48,618 nucleotides of DNA from Zelonia costaricensis (taxonomy: Eukaryota > Euglenozoa > Kinetoplastea > Trypanosomatida > Trypanosomatidae), in contig JASAOO010003371.1 in NCBI GenBank assembly GCA_030849075.1, positions 1 through 48,618 on the forward strand. The letters run 5' to 3'. This document shows, one piece after another, positions 1 through 9,974 of the stretch. The notes beneath the pieces were generated by a model. It made no database searches, had not been told where the DNA came from, and worked only from the letters and a program-made list of their open reading frames with translations. The position numbers were made by a program, and so were the translations under genes. The stretch's first letter is position 1; the number at the start of each line of letters is the position of its first letter.

Positions 1-508
1 GCGTGCCGATCGAGACGTTGGGATGGGGGGGGGGAATGGCGCGTGGTCAGTAGCCAACAGCGCTGCACCGCGTCGAGGCACAAAGTGGTCCAGCGGGTGT
101 GTGTGTGTGTGTGGTACCGAGTCACAGAGGTGATGGTTGAGTCGACGAGGTAGAGCTGTTCACACGAGAAAGGAAGACGGGCAGAGGGTGGGGGGGGAGG
201 AGGGGGACCGGCTGCTGCTGCTGTGCCCAGCCCGCAGCTTCCGGGAGTGGCTGCCCTCGGTGCGGTGAGCGGAGTTGATGTCACGGAGAAGACGCTGCGC
301 AGCAGACGCACACCGCGGCACGCCCACGTGGACTCGAAGGTGAAGAAGAGTCTTGGGGTTTCAGCAAGGGTATCGATGCGCGTCGCAGTGCTGAGGAGCG
401 CGTTCCTCTGAAGAGGGCACACATGCGCGTCTGTAACGCCACACATACAACACACACACACACACACATACACGTGTCCCTCCTTTGTTCTCCGATTCGT
501 CCTTGGTG
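1..508. other. Non-coding left edge, 3' flank of the MICU-like gene
   Basis: No convincing coding frame. It holds a short GT run near 97-111, G-rich and purine-rich stretches and a CA run near 450-468. On the minus strand this is the expected 3' UTR of the EF-hand gene that ends at 509. Confidence 0.6.
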
Positions 509-1825
509 TTACGCGCTGAGCTCGTCGAGGGCGGCGCTGGAGCAGTCCAGAAAGCGCCGCGGCAGACTTTTGCGTTCGTGCACCGGAACACTGTAGTGGT
601 AGCGGATCTTCTTCCGCATGACGAAGAGGAACTCGTCCATCTCCATCGAGCCGTCGCCGTTCTTGTCGAAGACGGCAAAGACGATGTCGATGGTGGCCTG
701 CGGCAGCGCCGGCACCCCGGCCATCGCCATGAGACGCCGGAAGTCCCGCTTCGTCACTGACATGCCGCTGCTGCTGAACATCTCCACGTTGGCCGCGAGC
801 TCGTCCGCGCGGAGCATGACCTCGTTGAAGCCGAGCCACATGTCGAGCGTCACCATCGAGTCACTGCCGTGCAGGCGACGTATGTTACCGACGAGGTAGT
901 AGGGCAGGTGCGAGCCGAGCACCTGGCGGGCGATGAGGGCGGCGAAGGCGTCGGCGGTGATGCAGTCGCGCTCCTCCGTGTCGAACTGCCGAAACTCAGC
1001 TTTCCACACCTCCGTGCGGATGCTGAGGATGACCGCCTCGAGCTCCTCAAAGGAGCACCGGCGGGGCGCGTCCTCGTCACCGAAGAGGGCGCGCACGACC
1101 CCATTGCGGCGCGTCGAGGGCTTCAGCAGCGACCGCACGACGCCCTCGTCCTTCGTCGCGCCGCGGAGCACGTTCGCGAACTCCTCCAGCGACAGCGTGC
1201 CCGACTCGTCCATGTCAACGATGTGGAACAGCGCCGCGACCTCGCGCGGGTCGCTGGTCAGGAGACTCATGAGGAAGCGAAACTCGGGGAAGCTGATGTA
1301 GCCGTCGCCGTTCGCGTCCATCGACTCGAAGAGGCGGTGCAGCTCCTCAGCGGTGTCGGGGTTGCGCAGGACCCGCTCTGGGGAGGCGAGTAGGGCCAGC
1401 ACAAAGTCCTCGGCCGTCATGTACACAGGGCCGCCCTTGCGCTTGCGCACCGAGGCGTAGTGCTGAAAGCGGGAGCGCACATCACGCAGGTAATACGGAA
1501 TCAGGTACGGCGGCGTGTCGTACGGGCGGCACAAGACGGCAGTGGTGGCACCCGCCGCCGCACACAGCGCCGCGCCGACGCAGCAGCCCGCGAGGACGGC
1601 CCAAACGTGCCGCCGCCGCTGCCGCTGCTGCCGCTGGCCGTGTGACAGCCCCGGCACCCCATCCAGCTCGGCGGCGTGGGGTGCGGCCACAGAAGGGAAG
1701 CTTGTGTGTGCGCCACGCACAGCGCTGAGGAGGGAGGTGGAGGAGTTCAACGAGGGCCCTGTGACCGTAGCGCTGCCCCTGCACCCGGGCACGCGGCAGC
1801 GCACCGCGGTGAACTGACGACGCAT
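509..1825 (-). CDS. Mitochondrial calcium uptake (MICU1/2-type) EF-hand protein
   Basis: A 438-residue protein, probably a Ca2+-sensing regulator of the mitochondrial calcium uniporter, facing the intermembrane space. The N terminus is basic (MRRQFTAVRC), followed by a hydrophobic segment at about 73-99 and the MICU-like block FQHYASVRKRKGGPVYMT. Canonical EF-hand loops are seen at about D170-E181, D204-E215 and D387-E398; the middle of the protein holds degenerate EF-like helices, as in MICU proteins. The frame is open further upstream, to 2185, but that part is low-complexity His/Pro/Ser sequence. The ATG at 1825 gives a targeting-like N terminus and lies after a polypyrimidine tract at about 1936-1960 (plus strand purine-rich). 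Whether it is MICU1 or MICU2 cannot be decided here. The family is inferred from the EF-hand layout and the conserved pre-EF block; a different mitochondrial EF-hand protein is the main alternative. Confidence 0.75.
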   Translation of the reverse strand: MRRQFTAVRCRVPGCRGSATVTGPSLNSSTSLLSAVRGAHTSFPSVAAPHAAELDGVPGLSHGQRQQRQRRRHVWAVLAGCCVGAALCAAAGATTAVLCRPYDTPPYLIPYYLRDVRSRFQHYASVRKRKGGPVYMTAEDFVLALLASPERVLRNPDTAEELHRLFESMDANGDGYISFPEFRFLMSLLTSDPREVAALFHIVDMDESGTLSLEEFANVLRGATKDEGVVRSLLKPSTRRNGVVRALFGDEDAPRRCSFEELEAVILSIRTEVWKAEFRQFDTEERDCITADAFAALIARQVLGSHLPYYLVGNIRRLHGSDSMVTLDMWLGFNEVMLRADELAANVEMFSSSGMSVTKRDFRRLMAMAGVPALPQATIDIVFAVFDKNGDGSMEMDEFLFVMRKKIRYHYSVPVHERKSLPRRFLDCSSAALDELSA

Positions 1826-2554
1826 GGCCACCGCGCACGACGCGGAGAAGTGGTAGGGGTGCGCTGGGCACAGAGCCGTGTGCGAGGCAGCAGCCCTGGG
1901 GGTGTGCGGTGTTTGTGTGCGAGGCGCGTGCGCGGTAAGGGAGGGGTAGAGAGAAGGGAGGTGCTGCTCGATACGGCCCACGGAGGGCAGGAGAGCCCCT
2001 GCGTTAGAGTGCGAGTGTTGCCCCAGTGATGGGACGGAGGAGTGGCAAGGAGGGGATGTGAAAGGAGTGCAGATCGAGGGGCAACACGAACGTGCGACGG
2101 CAAGCGCGCAGTCGCGACTCGCAGCGTCCCACGCGCCATACCCAAGGAGGGAAGGGAGGGGGGGGGGGGGTAGGCGATGTCGCATATCAGTGCAACACGG
2201 TTCTACGATTCACACGCTGGGCGGAAGCCGTGGCGTACGTGCGTGTGTGCGTCTGGTCAAATGGACCAGCCATCGGCGCGAAGGTCAGCGGACGCCTCAG
2301 GCTAGTGCGAGACACCGGGGAGGAAGGGAGGGAGGAGGGCGGGCGGGGGGGATGGATCTTGCGAAGTGGACATCGAGGGATGTGAAGAGCGGAGGAGGAG
2401 GGGGATGGTGGAACGGGGGGAGGGGCGTGAGGGCGCGCCACTGGTGGGGTGCGGCGTGGCGAAGAGGCTGGGAGAGGGGGGCGCCGCTCGTGCACGCCCG
2501 TCCCGCGACGCCGACTGCGCCGGGGAGGGCCGCTCTCCGCGTCTCGCTTGCCCG
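1826..2554. other. Intergenic region with polypyrimidine tracts and a G13 run
   Basis: Separates two minus-strand genes. It contains a G13 run at 2158-2170 and several purine-rich stretches on the plus strand, which are polypyrimidine tracts on the transcribed strand and suit trans-splicing of the EF-hand mRNA. Open frames here are low-complexity and were rejected. Confidence 0.6.
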
Positions 2555-5500
2555 CTACGTGCGACACAGGAAGAAGTCAGGGACGGTGAAGGCCCCTGCG
2601 TTGCGGCGGGACAGCGCGAACTTGTTGACCGTGCGCATGAAGGGCACCATGTGTTCCAACGAGGCCGTCAGGGCCGCCACAGAGGCGATCACAATCGTGA
2701 AGGCAGTCACGTCGACGTCGATTGGGAGGTTGCCAGGCGGGGCGCGGAAGCTCAGGTTGAAGGAGATGTCGCGCCGCGCGGTGCTTGGTGGTGGCTGCGC
2801 GCTGCCGGGCTCTGCTCCCGGCACGGTCGTCGGCACGGCAGCCGACGACGCGACGGCGGCCGCCGCGGCCGCGGTGACCGCCCGCTCGCGCGCCTCTGCA
2901 TGCATGCTGTCGGTGCTGTGGTAGAAGTGGGGGTTGAGGGAGTGGGCGGCGGCGTAGTTGTCCGCGAAGTCGTGGACGACGCAAACGTTGTCGGGCATCT
3001 GCCCTATAAAGGACCGGTTCACCATGCCCGCCGCGTCGCCGCGCTCGCCGCTGTCCGCCAGGTCGCGTCGCATGGCGCGGCTCTGCGTGAGGCTCATGTC
3101 CTTGTGCAGCTCCGAGAAGATCGCGTCGAGCCTGCCCTTGATCAGCACAAAGTCGCTGAAGCGCCGCAACGACTGCTCCACCGACCACGTCTCCGGCTCG
3201 TGCACGGCGTCGATGAGGTCCTGGAAGACGATGCGGCTCGCCACCTCGAGGTCCCACAGCAGCGGCCGCACCGCGTCCACCATCTTGACGATGAGGGGGT
3301 GCGCGGGGGTGGCGCGGCGGCGGTGTAGCAGCTGTAGACCAAACAGCCAGATCTCCAGTCCGGCGCACATGTGCTGCAGCAGGACCTGCTGCCGCTGCAC
3401 CTGCTCCGTCGGAAACGGGCTGCCAATGAGGGCCGGCTCCTTGGCACTGATGGTGAGCCACTCCTGCGCCTGCCCCAGCAGGCTGCCGATGGTGCGAATC
3501 TGCTCGGCCGCGATGGCGAGCCGCGCCGTCGCGATTTCGTTCATGTCCTGCGTCAGCGGCAGCTGCACGACCGAGGCGAGGGTGGTGAAGGTGTCCGCCA
3601 TCTTCTTCTGCGCGAGCGAGCGCTTGTTCCACAGCACGCGGAATGGGTTGATGGGGAACATCATCGTGCAGATGATGAAGTACGCCATCACGGCGAAGCT
3701 GCTGTCCACCACGCGCGCGATCATCGTGATGCGGTTCTTGGCGATGCCGTACGCGGAGGGCGCGATGAAGCTGGCGTACCAGGCAACGTGCATGTAGCGG
3801 GTGCTGTCGCGGAAGCACAGTGCGACGAAGGAGCCGCAGACGACGACAGCGATCTCCTGCACGAAGTTGAACGTCTTCCATTCCGCAATGTAGCCGATGA
3901 CCAGCGCGAACGACATGCCCGCAATGCGGTGCACGCCGACTTCGATGGACTCCGACACGGTGGGCAGGCCCATGCCGAGGATGATGGACATGCCGAAGAA
4001 GTACGTGTCGATCGTATCCGCGTCGTTCAGCTTTGACGTGAAGGCGGCCGCGACGAGGTAGGCACACGCCAGCTTCAGACCCTCCTTGAAGTTGCGAACG
4101 TCCGCGGCGGTGCGCAGCAGCACGCGGCCGAGCAAGTTGTTGCGGAAGTCGTCCCAGAAGTCGAGGAAGAAGAACTCGAGGAAGCGGCGCCACGTGCTCT
4201 TGTACTTGCTCGGGTCGAAGGCGGCGAGCTGCTCCGCGTACGTGTGCAGCTCATCCGCTTGCAGGGCGAGCAGCAGGTGGAAGTAGAGGAACGAGTAGAA
4301 GGCCGGCGCGTCGGTGGCGTCGGGGTCGCCGCGAGCGACGAAGGCGCGGCACGACTGCAATGCGTGCAGCAGCGCGTTCTTCTTCTCGTGCAGCCGCTCG
4401 AAGGGGCAGCGCTGCACCGTCAAAGACGGCTCCAGCGACTCGCCCAGCGCGGCGAGGGTGTCCACGAGGGCCGCAACGTACTCGTCGACCGACTCGCGCA
4501 GGATCGCCTTCCACTGCAGCTGCGCCTCGCGCGTCTCGCTCGAGCTCATGGCCGTGAACAGGCGAGCGCCGACGCACGTTGCGTTGAGGATGACGAGCAT
4601 GCGCTTCAGCAGCGTGAGCCGCTCACTCCGCAGCTGGTTGTACAGGCTCCGCTCGAAGGGCTCGTAGGAGACGAAGAAGAGCAGGCCGGGAATCGACTTG
4701 GCCACCGCCACGAGGTCGTCGCACGCCACCTCAGCCGCCGCCACGTTGGCCGAGACGGCGCGGCCCGACCAGACGCCGACGCGGAGGTCGCTGCAGACGG
4801 CGCCGACCTGCCGCCACGCCAGTTTGAAAACGAAGTCCGTGCGGCGGGACATGAGCAGCGGGTACGGCACGAAGGCCTGAAACATGGCGAAGCACAAGGC
4901 GAGCATGAGGTCGCCACCGACGCTGGCGGCCATGCTGACGGTGGCCACGCCTGACGACCGCATGAGCTGCATAATGATGACGCTGTAGCTCATCATGAGA
5001 CGGCGGGAGCGGAAGTTGGTGTGGAACGAGACGAACATGACGGCGGCGAAGGCCATGCCCCACCACGCCCCCTCGTGATTCTCCATGCCCAGCGCCGCCA
5101 CCAGCATGCCCCACAGGATCATCCACACCGCCCCCTGCATCACCATGATGCTGCCGCTCAGCTGCTGGCCGAGGTACAGCTTCGTGTTGGACGTGCCCAC
5201 GACCGCGAGCAGCGAGCCCGACTTGAAGTGACCCTTGGTCGGCTCGCTGAAGGCGAGGATGCAGAGCGGCAGCGTCACCAGCACCGCCGTCTTGAAGGCG
5301 ATGTAGATGGGCGAGATGAGGCTGTACCGCACGCGCCAGAGCTGCTCGTACGAGTAGCCCTCTTCGTCCGTGTCGCGCCGCGTCTCCACGACGAGCGGCC
5401 CGCGACTCTCCTCGTCCTGCACCTCCAGCTTCAACGGCTGTGTCGGCGCGGGGTGCGTCGTGAGCCGCGAGCGCCGCCCACGCGCGATGTAGCCGGCGAA

Positions 5501-5794
5501 CTCCCGGCTGGACGTCTGCCGCCCCGTCTCCACCAGCTCAGCGGAGGAGGGGGAGGCGAGGGAGAGACGGCGCGACACGGCGGCGTCTTGCGGCGGCGGC
5601 GGCGTGGCGGCGCGCGTGCCGTACGGCTGATGCTGCGGCACATCAACCGGGGCCGCCGGGGCGGCGTTGACATCGCCGTCAGCGCCCTGCTCGTTGGTGC
5701 TGAAGCTCGTGTTCATCCTCGAGCCGGGCGGTGGGGGCGGTGGCGGGGCAGCGCGAACGGGCGGTGCCGTCGACGTCTCTGTCCACTCCATCAT
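2555..5794 (-). CDS. FUSC/ALMT-like multi-pass membrane transporter, putative
   Basis: A 1079-residue membrane protein. Residues 1-155 are a Pro/Ala/Ser-rich soluble tail. A first cluster of hydrophobic segments spans about 157-315, a soluble helical region about 320-565, a second membrane cluster about 570-715, then a long soluble C-terminal part with one more hydrophobic stretch near the end. Two membrane halves separated by a cytosolic helical domain is the layout of the FUSC superfamily (fusaric acid resistance proteins, aromatic acid exporters, plant aluminium-activated malate transporters). An anion or organic-acid transport role is therefore inferred; no substrate can be read from the sequence. 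The start is one of two consecutive ATGs at 5794/5791; the frame upstream is CA-repeat-derived His/Thr sequence and was excluded. It could also be a FUSC-like protein of unknown activity. Confidence 0.6.
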   Translation of the reverse strand: MMEWTETSTAPPVRAAPPPPPPPGSRMNTSFSTNEQGADGDVNAAPAAPVDVPQHQPYGTRAATPPPPQDAAVSRRLSLASPSSAELVETGRQTSSREFAGYIARGRRSRLTTHPAPTQPLKLEVQDEESRGPLVVETRRDTDEEGYSYEQLWRVRYSLISPIYIAFKTAVLVTLPLCILAFSEPTKGHFKSGSLLAVVGTSNTKLYLGQQLSGSIMVMQGAVWMILWGMLVAALGMENHEGAWWGMAFAAVMFVSFHTNFRSRRLMMSYSVIIMQLMRSSGVATVSMAASVGGDLMLALCFAMFQAFVPYPLLMSRRTDFVFKLAWRQVGAVCSDLRVGVWSGRAVSANVAAAEVACDDLVAVAKSIPGLLFFVSYEPFERSLYNQLRSERLTLLKRMLVILNATCVGARLFTAMSSSETREAQLQWKAILRESVDEYVAALVDTLAALGESLEPSLTVQRCPFERLHEKKNALLHALQSCRAFVARGDPDATDAPAFYSFLYFHLLLALQADELHTYAEQLAAFDPSKYKSTWRRFLEFFFLDFWDDFRNNLLGRVLLRTAADVRNFKEGLKLACAYLVAAAFTSKLNDADTIDTYFFGMSIILGMGLPTVSESIEVGVHRIAGMSFALVIGYIAEWKTFNFVQEIAVVVCGSFVALCFRDSTRYMHVAWYASFIAPSAYGIAKNRITMIARVVDSSFAVMAYFIICTMMFPINPFRVLWNKRSLAQKKMADTFTTLASVVQLPLTQDMNEIATARLAIAAEQIRTIGSLLGQAQEWLTISAKEPALIGSPFPTEQVQRQQVLLQHMCAGLEIWLFGLQLLHRRRATPAHPLIVKMVDAVRPLLWDLEVASRIVFQDLIDAVHEPETWSVEQSLRRFSDFVLIKGRLDAIFSELHKDMSLTQSRAMRRDLADSGERGDAAGMVNRSFIGQMPDNVCVVHDFADNYAAAHSLNPHFYHSTDSMHAEARERAVTAAAAAAVASSAAVPTTVPGAEPGSAQPPPSTARRDISFNLSFRAPPGNLPIDVDVTAFTIVIASVAALTASLEHMVPFMRTVNKFALSRRNAGAFTVPDFFLCRT

Positions 5795-6538
5795 GTGCCG
5801 AGGGAAGGAGTGCAAATGAGGGTGTGTGTGTGTGTGCGCTTTACGAGCAGCAGTCGCACGCAGACGCACACAGACACACACACAGACACACTTGCGGCGC
5901 TACGAGTTGGCGACTCGGCTGGCAGTACGAGAGAGCTGTGCACAGCGGAAGCACCCCGGGGGTGTGGACCGGGGATGCGTTCGCGGTTGGAGGTTTGGAG
6001 GGTGACCGCGCACAGGGAAGCTGATGGCAGCGTACCACACTGCGTGCGTGCGTGCGTGTGCGTGTGTGTGTGCGAGGGTGAGGGTGTTTGAAGAAGTGCG
6101 TGTGGAAGAGCGTAGACACACGAGGAGGGCGGGTCGAGGTGCTCTCCAGTTGAACAGGTGCTGACCACGAAGTGCACCGGCGTCGCGCGCGATGCTGAGC
6201 AGCAGCACAGGATGAAGACAGGGGCAGACGCGCAGCAGGACACACATCCTCGACAGCACCCGTCGAGCTGACGCCCTCTCCTTCGCTTTTCGCTCTCCAT
6301 CTGCCCTTGTGCATAATGGACTCGTACTCGTTCGTGTGTGTGTGTGTGTGTTTGTGTGTAATTCTGAGCACGAGTTCGGTTTCGTTAGGCCTCCGCCTCA
6401 GCACGGCCGCCTCCCTGAGGCCCCGCGCACACCGAAGTTGCGCACCGCAGACGGTCGCTGGGGAGGCGGGAAAGAAAGAGAAGAGAGGCAGGGGGAGGCT
6501 TAGCCGTTCACCGCCGGCGGTGTGCCCCACCCTTGACG

Positions 6539-6575
<37 letters not shown>

Positions 6576-6833
6576 TATGCATCGCTGGCATGGGGTGCAC
6601 GCACCGGCCACCTCTCCCGCCTCGCCGCCCTCCCCTCCACCCCCCCCTCCACCCCATACCAGCACTGGGGTACACGTCCCAGCGGGGCCGCGGGGGTGGA
6701 GGGGGGGTGGGGGCTTCGACTTCGCTGTTCTCACGAGGGCGGTGCACAAGGCGGTGGAGGTCGGGGTGGGGCACACGGGACGACGAGGGCCGCTGCGGAT
6801 GAGTGCGCCTCGCTCGCTCGTCGTCGTCTCCGC
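5795..6833. other. Intergenic region rich in CA/GT simple repeats
   Basis: Between the FUSC-like gene and the presequence protease. It contains GT/TG-rich stretches near 5821-5840, 6056-6073 and 6333-6358, and a pure (CA)17 array. No coding frame free of repeat-derived sequence was seen. Confidence 0.6.
6541..6574. repeat. (CA)17 dinucleotide microsatellite
   Basis: Uninterrupted CA array of 34 bases on the plus strand, in the 3' flank of the presequence protease gene. It is likely to vary in length between strains. Confidence 0.95.
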
Positions 6834-9800
6834 TCACGACGTCTCGGCCGGGGCTGCGGCTGCGTCGCCGTCGCCTGTGGGCTGCAGGATGCTGATGACT
6901 GTCGTCGGCTGCGGCTTGAAGTAGTGGGCCACCCGCACGACGTCCTGCGGGGTGACGGAGAGCAGGGCGTCGCGCATCGCCTGCTTCGTCTCCTGCCGCA
7001 CGTCGTTGTAGAAGTACGCCTCGCCGTAGGAGTCGGCCGCGTAGGGCGAGTCGATAGAGGCGAAGAGGCGCAGCTTCGCCTCGCTGACGCGCTCCGGCGT
7101 CACGTTCTTCGCGTCGCTGAGCCACTCGCCCGCCTCCAGGAACGCCTTCGCCGTCAGGTCGGGGCTTGGGTCGCGGTAGCTCGACATGGACACGCCGCCG
7201 ACCTCCCCGCGCAGGGTGGCGGCGCAGTTGGACCCGTACGCGCCACCCTCCTCCCGCACGCGGCGGTGCAGGTACTCGTTGCACAGCAGGATGCAGCCAA
7301 CACGCACGCGCGCCTGGTCAGGGCTCTCCCATTTCAGGCTGTTCGGCATCGCGAGCCCGACGAAGGATGTGTCGATGGGCAGGCGCTGGTTGATCTGCTG
7401 GACGCCAGGCTTCGTCGCGGCGAGCGGCGGGAGGAAGAGGTGCGTGCGGGCATCGGATTTGGTGCGTGGAAAGGTGTCGAGGAATTCCTTGAGCAGCCGC
7501 TCCACCTCCTCGCGGTGCGACTCCTCACACGTGGCCCACACGAGACTGCGCGACATGTCCGTCGCCATCGCACGCGCGAAGACGGCGTAGTCGTCGAGCA
7601 GCCCGCACACGGCGGAGCGGCTTTCATCAGCGCCGCCCTGCAGCCGCTCCAGCAGCTCCGAGGCGTGGGTGGACTGCGAGAGGCCCCACCAGTGCTCCCG
7701 CAGCGCACCGCGCCGCGTCAGCTCCGCGACGGCGCGTGTCACAGCGTAGCGGTTGCCCTCGCTCTGCAGCGACTGGATCGCGGCCGAGCAGGACATCTTC
7801 AGCTTCGACAGCGCGCGCGAGTACACGTCGGCGTCGTCGGCGCTGACGCGGGGCTCGAGGAGGGTGAGGCGGAGCAGGTCGAGGGCCTCGCGCAGCTTCT
7901 CCTTCGTGGTGTAGAAGCCGTAGCTCGTGCCGGTGATGGTGGTGCTCTTGTGCAGGTAGGACTCGTTCAGCAGCGGCGCAAAGCCGAAGCCGCTGCAGGC
8001 CAGCTCGGCGGCGATGGAGTGCTCCTTGTACGAGAGGTGGCCGGCCCCGGTGCGGCCGATCAGCGACTCCAGCAGGATGACGTTCTGCGGCACCTGCCCG
8101 AGCTCGCCGTGCTCGGCCGCGGTGGTGAGGGAGGCGTGGAATGGGATGAGGCCGTGCACATACACGAGGCCGTTGGTGGGGTGCGTAATCGTGTAGACCT
8201 CGCCGTTCGTGTTGGACAGGGAGCTGCGACGCGGCGGCGGCTCGGCGAAGGACTCTGTCGGGATGTCGTCGATGCGCAGCGTCGGCAGCACGTCGTGTGG
8301 CTGTGGGGCGCGGAGGCGCTGCAGCCACTCCTTTGTCTCCTTCTCCACGCGGTCCTTGTCCGCCTCCGTCGCCGCGGAGTTGACGGCCTCGTCCGCCTCC
8401 TTGAGCTGGTCTTGCAGCGTGTGGAGGTACTCCTTCTTGGCGGACACGGAGACGACGGCGCGGTGGGGGTTGCGCAGGAGGTGCGACTCGATGCGCGGCA
8501 GCAGCGAGGCGGCGTTGTCGTCGGCGAGCCGGTGGAGGTGGGGCAGCCAGTTGATGAAGTCGAGCGGGTTGTTCTGCGCCCGGCAGAGACCCATCGCGCA
8601 CAGGCCGGTGCACGTGTTGAGGCCGTAGTCGGCAGAGCGGTGGCGGTGCTGCAGCTCCTCCTGGAAGATGACGGACCGCACGCGGCGCTCATCAAAGCCG
8701 TCCCTCTGCACCGTGCGCAGCGCCGACTCCACCGCGGCGAGCACCTCCGCCTCGGCATCGGCCCGCTCCTCGTCCACGCCTGCCACGCCGTACGTGATGA
8801 CGGGCGAGGAGAGGTAGAAGGCGTAGCCCTGCATCGGCGCGTACTTGCTGCCAATCTGCGACTCAATGAGGTTCTTGAACATCGGCGAGCTCGGACCGCT
8901 GGACAAGAGACTGTCGAGCACACTCAGCGCCACGATGTCCTCCAGCTTGTTGTTCTCGCGTGGCACCGCGTATGACACGGCGACGCGCTTCTGCCGCTGC
9001 GCGTTGCCCATCGCATCCAGCGGCCCCTCCAGCTGCACGAGCTGCGGCTCGCGGAAGCGGTGCTGCTCCGCCAGCGTCGGCACCACCACCGGCGCAGCGC
9101 GGGCAAAGCTGGCGAAGTACGAGCTGAGGGCCGCCATGTGCGTCTCGGGGTGCATGTTGCCATACGTGAAGGTGATGCTGTTGCTGGGGTGGTAGTGCCG
9201 CCGGTGGAAGGAGAGGAGCTCCTCGTAGCTGAGCTGGAGGATGTCGGGCGGGTAGCCGCCGGAGGTGTAGGTGTAGTGCGTGTGCGGCAGCATCGTCCGC
9301 ATGAGTGACCGCACAAAGTGGTTGCTCGGGTCCGACACGACGCCGCGCATCTCGTTGAAGACGACACCGTTGTTAATGAGCCGCCGCGGTCGCTTCGTTT
9401 GGTCGGCGTCCGGCGCTGCGGCTGCTGCTGCGGCGGCGGCGGCGGCCGCGTCGCCCGGTGCGGCGTCGGTGGGCTTGTCCTCGAGCTCCACACGGTGCCC
9501 CTCCTGCTTGAAGTCCTCCTCGCGCAGGAGGGGCTGGAAGACGGCGTCGAGGTAGACGTCAAGGAGGTTCTCGAAGTCCTTGCGGTTGGTGGTGGAGAAC
9601 GGGTAGAGGGTATAGTCGGAGCCGGTCATCGCGTTCATGAAGGAGCTGAGGGAGCGCTTCAGCATCATGAAGAAGGGGTCGCGCACCGGGTACCTCTTGC
9701 TGCCGCACAGCGTCGTGTGCTCCAGCACGTGCGACGTGCCCTTGTCGTTCTCGGCCGGGGTGCGAAAGCCGATGCAGAAGGTATTGTTGCAGTCGTCCAC

Positions 9801-9974
9801 GTCGACGTGGTAGTAGAGGGCGCCGGTGCGGACGTGCTCCATCTCGTACGCAACGAGGTGCAGGTCGTCAATGCGGCGTATCCTGAGCAGCACGAAGCCG
9901 TGCATGTTGCGGAACACGAGGTCCTCGCGGCGGCTGCCGCGCAGCGCCAGACATCGCAAGGAGCGCCGCAGCAT
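6834..9974 (-). CDS. Mitochondrial presequence protease, M16C metallopeptidase (PreP/Cym1)
   Basis: A 1046-residue zinc peptidase that degrades cleaved mitochondrial targeting peptides in the matrix. The inverted zinc motif HVLEH is at about residues 82-86 (ligands H82 and H86, catalytic E85). The third ligand is probably E208 in the FNEMRG block, matching the spacing in human PITRM1. Further family signs are the GSKRYPVRDPFF and NAMTGSDYTLYPF blocks and a second M16 half with an R/Y-containing C-terminal region (EEGGAYGSN). The N terminus MLRRSLRCLALRGSRR is a typical mitochondrial presequence, and the ATG at 9974 follows a strong polypyrimidine tract on the transcribed strand (about 10003-10050). 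The length fits the family (about 1000). A run of about a dozen alanines at about 176-187 is an insertion just before the third-ligand region. The subfamily is clear; only the start is uncertain. Confidence 0.92.
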   Translation of the reverse strand: MLRRSLRCLALRGSRREDLVFRNMHGFVLLRIRRIDDLHLVAYEMEHVRTGALYYHVDVDDCNNTFCIGFRTPAENDKGTSHVLEHTTLCGSKRYPVRDPFFMMLKRSLSSFMNAMTGSDYTLYPFSTTNRKDFENLLDVYLDAVFQPLLREEDFKQEGHRVELEDKPTDAAPGDAAAAAAAAAAAAPDADQTKRPRRLINNGVVFNEMRGVVSDPSNHFVRSLMRTMLPHTHYTYTSGGYPPDILQLSYEELLSFHRRHYHPSNSITFTYGNMHPETHMAALSSYFASFARAAPVVVPTLAEQHRFREPQLVQLEGPLDAMGNAQRQKRVAVSYAVPRENNKLEDIVALSVLDSLLSSGPSSPMFKNLIESQIGSKYAPMQGYAFYLSSPVITYGVAGVDEERADAEAEVLAAVESALRTVQRDGFDERRVRSVIFQEELQHRHRSADYGLNTCTGLCAMGLCRAQNNPLDFINWLPHLHRLADDNAASLLPRIESHLLRNPHRAVVSVSAKKEYLHTLQDQLKEADEAVNSAATEADKDRVEKETKEWLQRLRAPQPHDVLPTLRIDDIPTESFAEPPPRRSSLSNTNGEVYTITHPTNGLVYVHGLIPFHASLTTAAEHGELGQVPQNVILLESLIGRTGAGHLSYKEHSIAAELACSGFGFAPLLNESYLHKSTTITGTSYGFYTTKEKLREALDLLRLTLLEPRVSADDADVYSRALSKLKMSCSAAIQSLQSEGNRYAVTRAVAELTRRGALREHWWGLSQSTHASELLERLQGGADESRSAVCGLLDDYAVFARAMATDMSRSLVWATCEESHREEVERLLKEFLDTFPRTKSDARTHLFLPPLAATKPGVQQINQRLPIDTSFVGLAMPNSLKWESPDQARVRVGCILLCNEYLHRRVREEGGAYGSNCAATLRGEVGGVSMSSYRDPSPDLTAKAFLEAGEWLSDAKNVTPERVSEAKLRLFASIDSPYAADSYGEAYFYNDVRQETKQAMRDALLSVTPQDVVRVAHYFKPQPTTVISILQPTGDGDAAAAPAETS

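Noticed and set aside
1826..2185. Upstream extension of the MICU-like protein by 120 residues
   Set aside because: Low-complexity Pro/His/Ser sequence, and the polypyrimidine tract and probable splice acceptor lie inside it.
6696..8975. Open frame of 759 codons on the plus strand opposite the presequence protease
   Set aside because: Antisense shadow; composition is Arg/Val/Leu/Gly-biased with no recognisable motif, while the minus strand carries a complete M16C enzyme.
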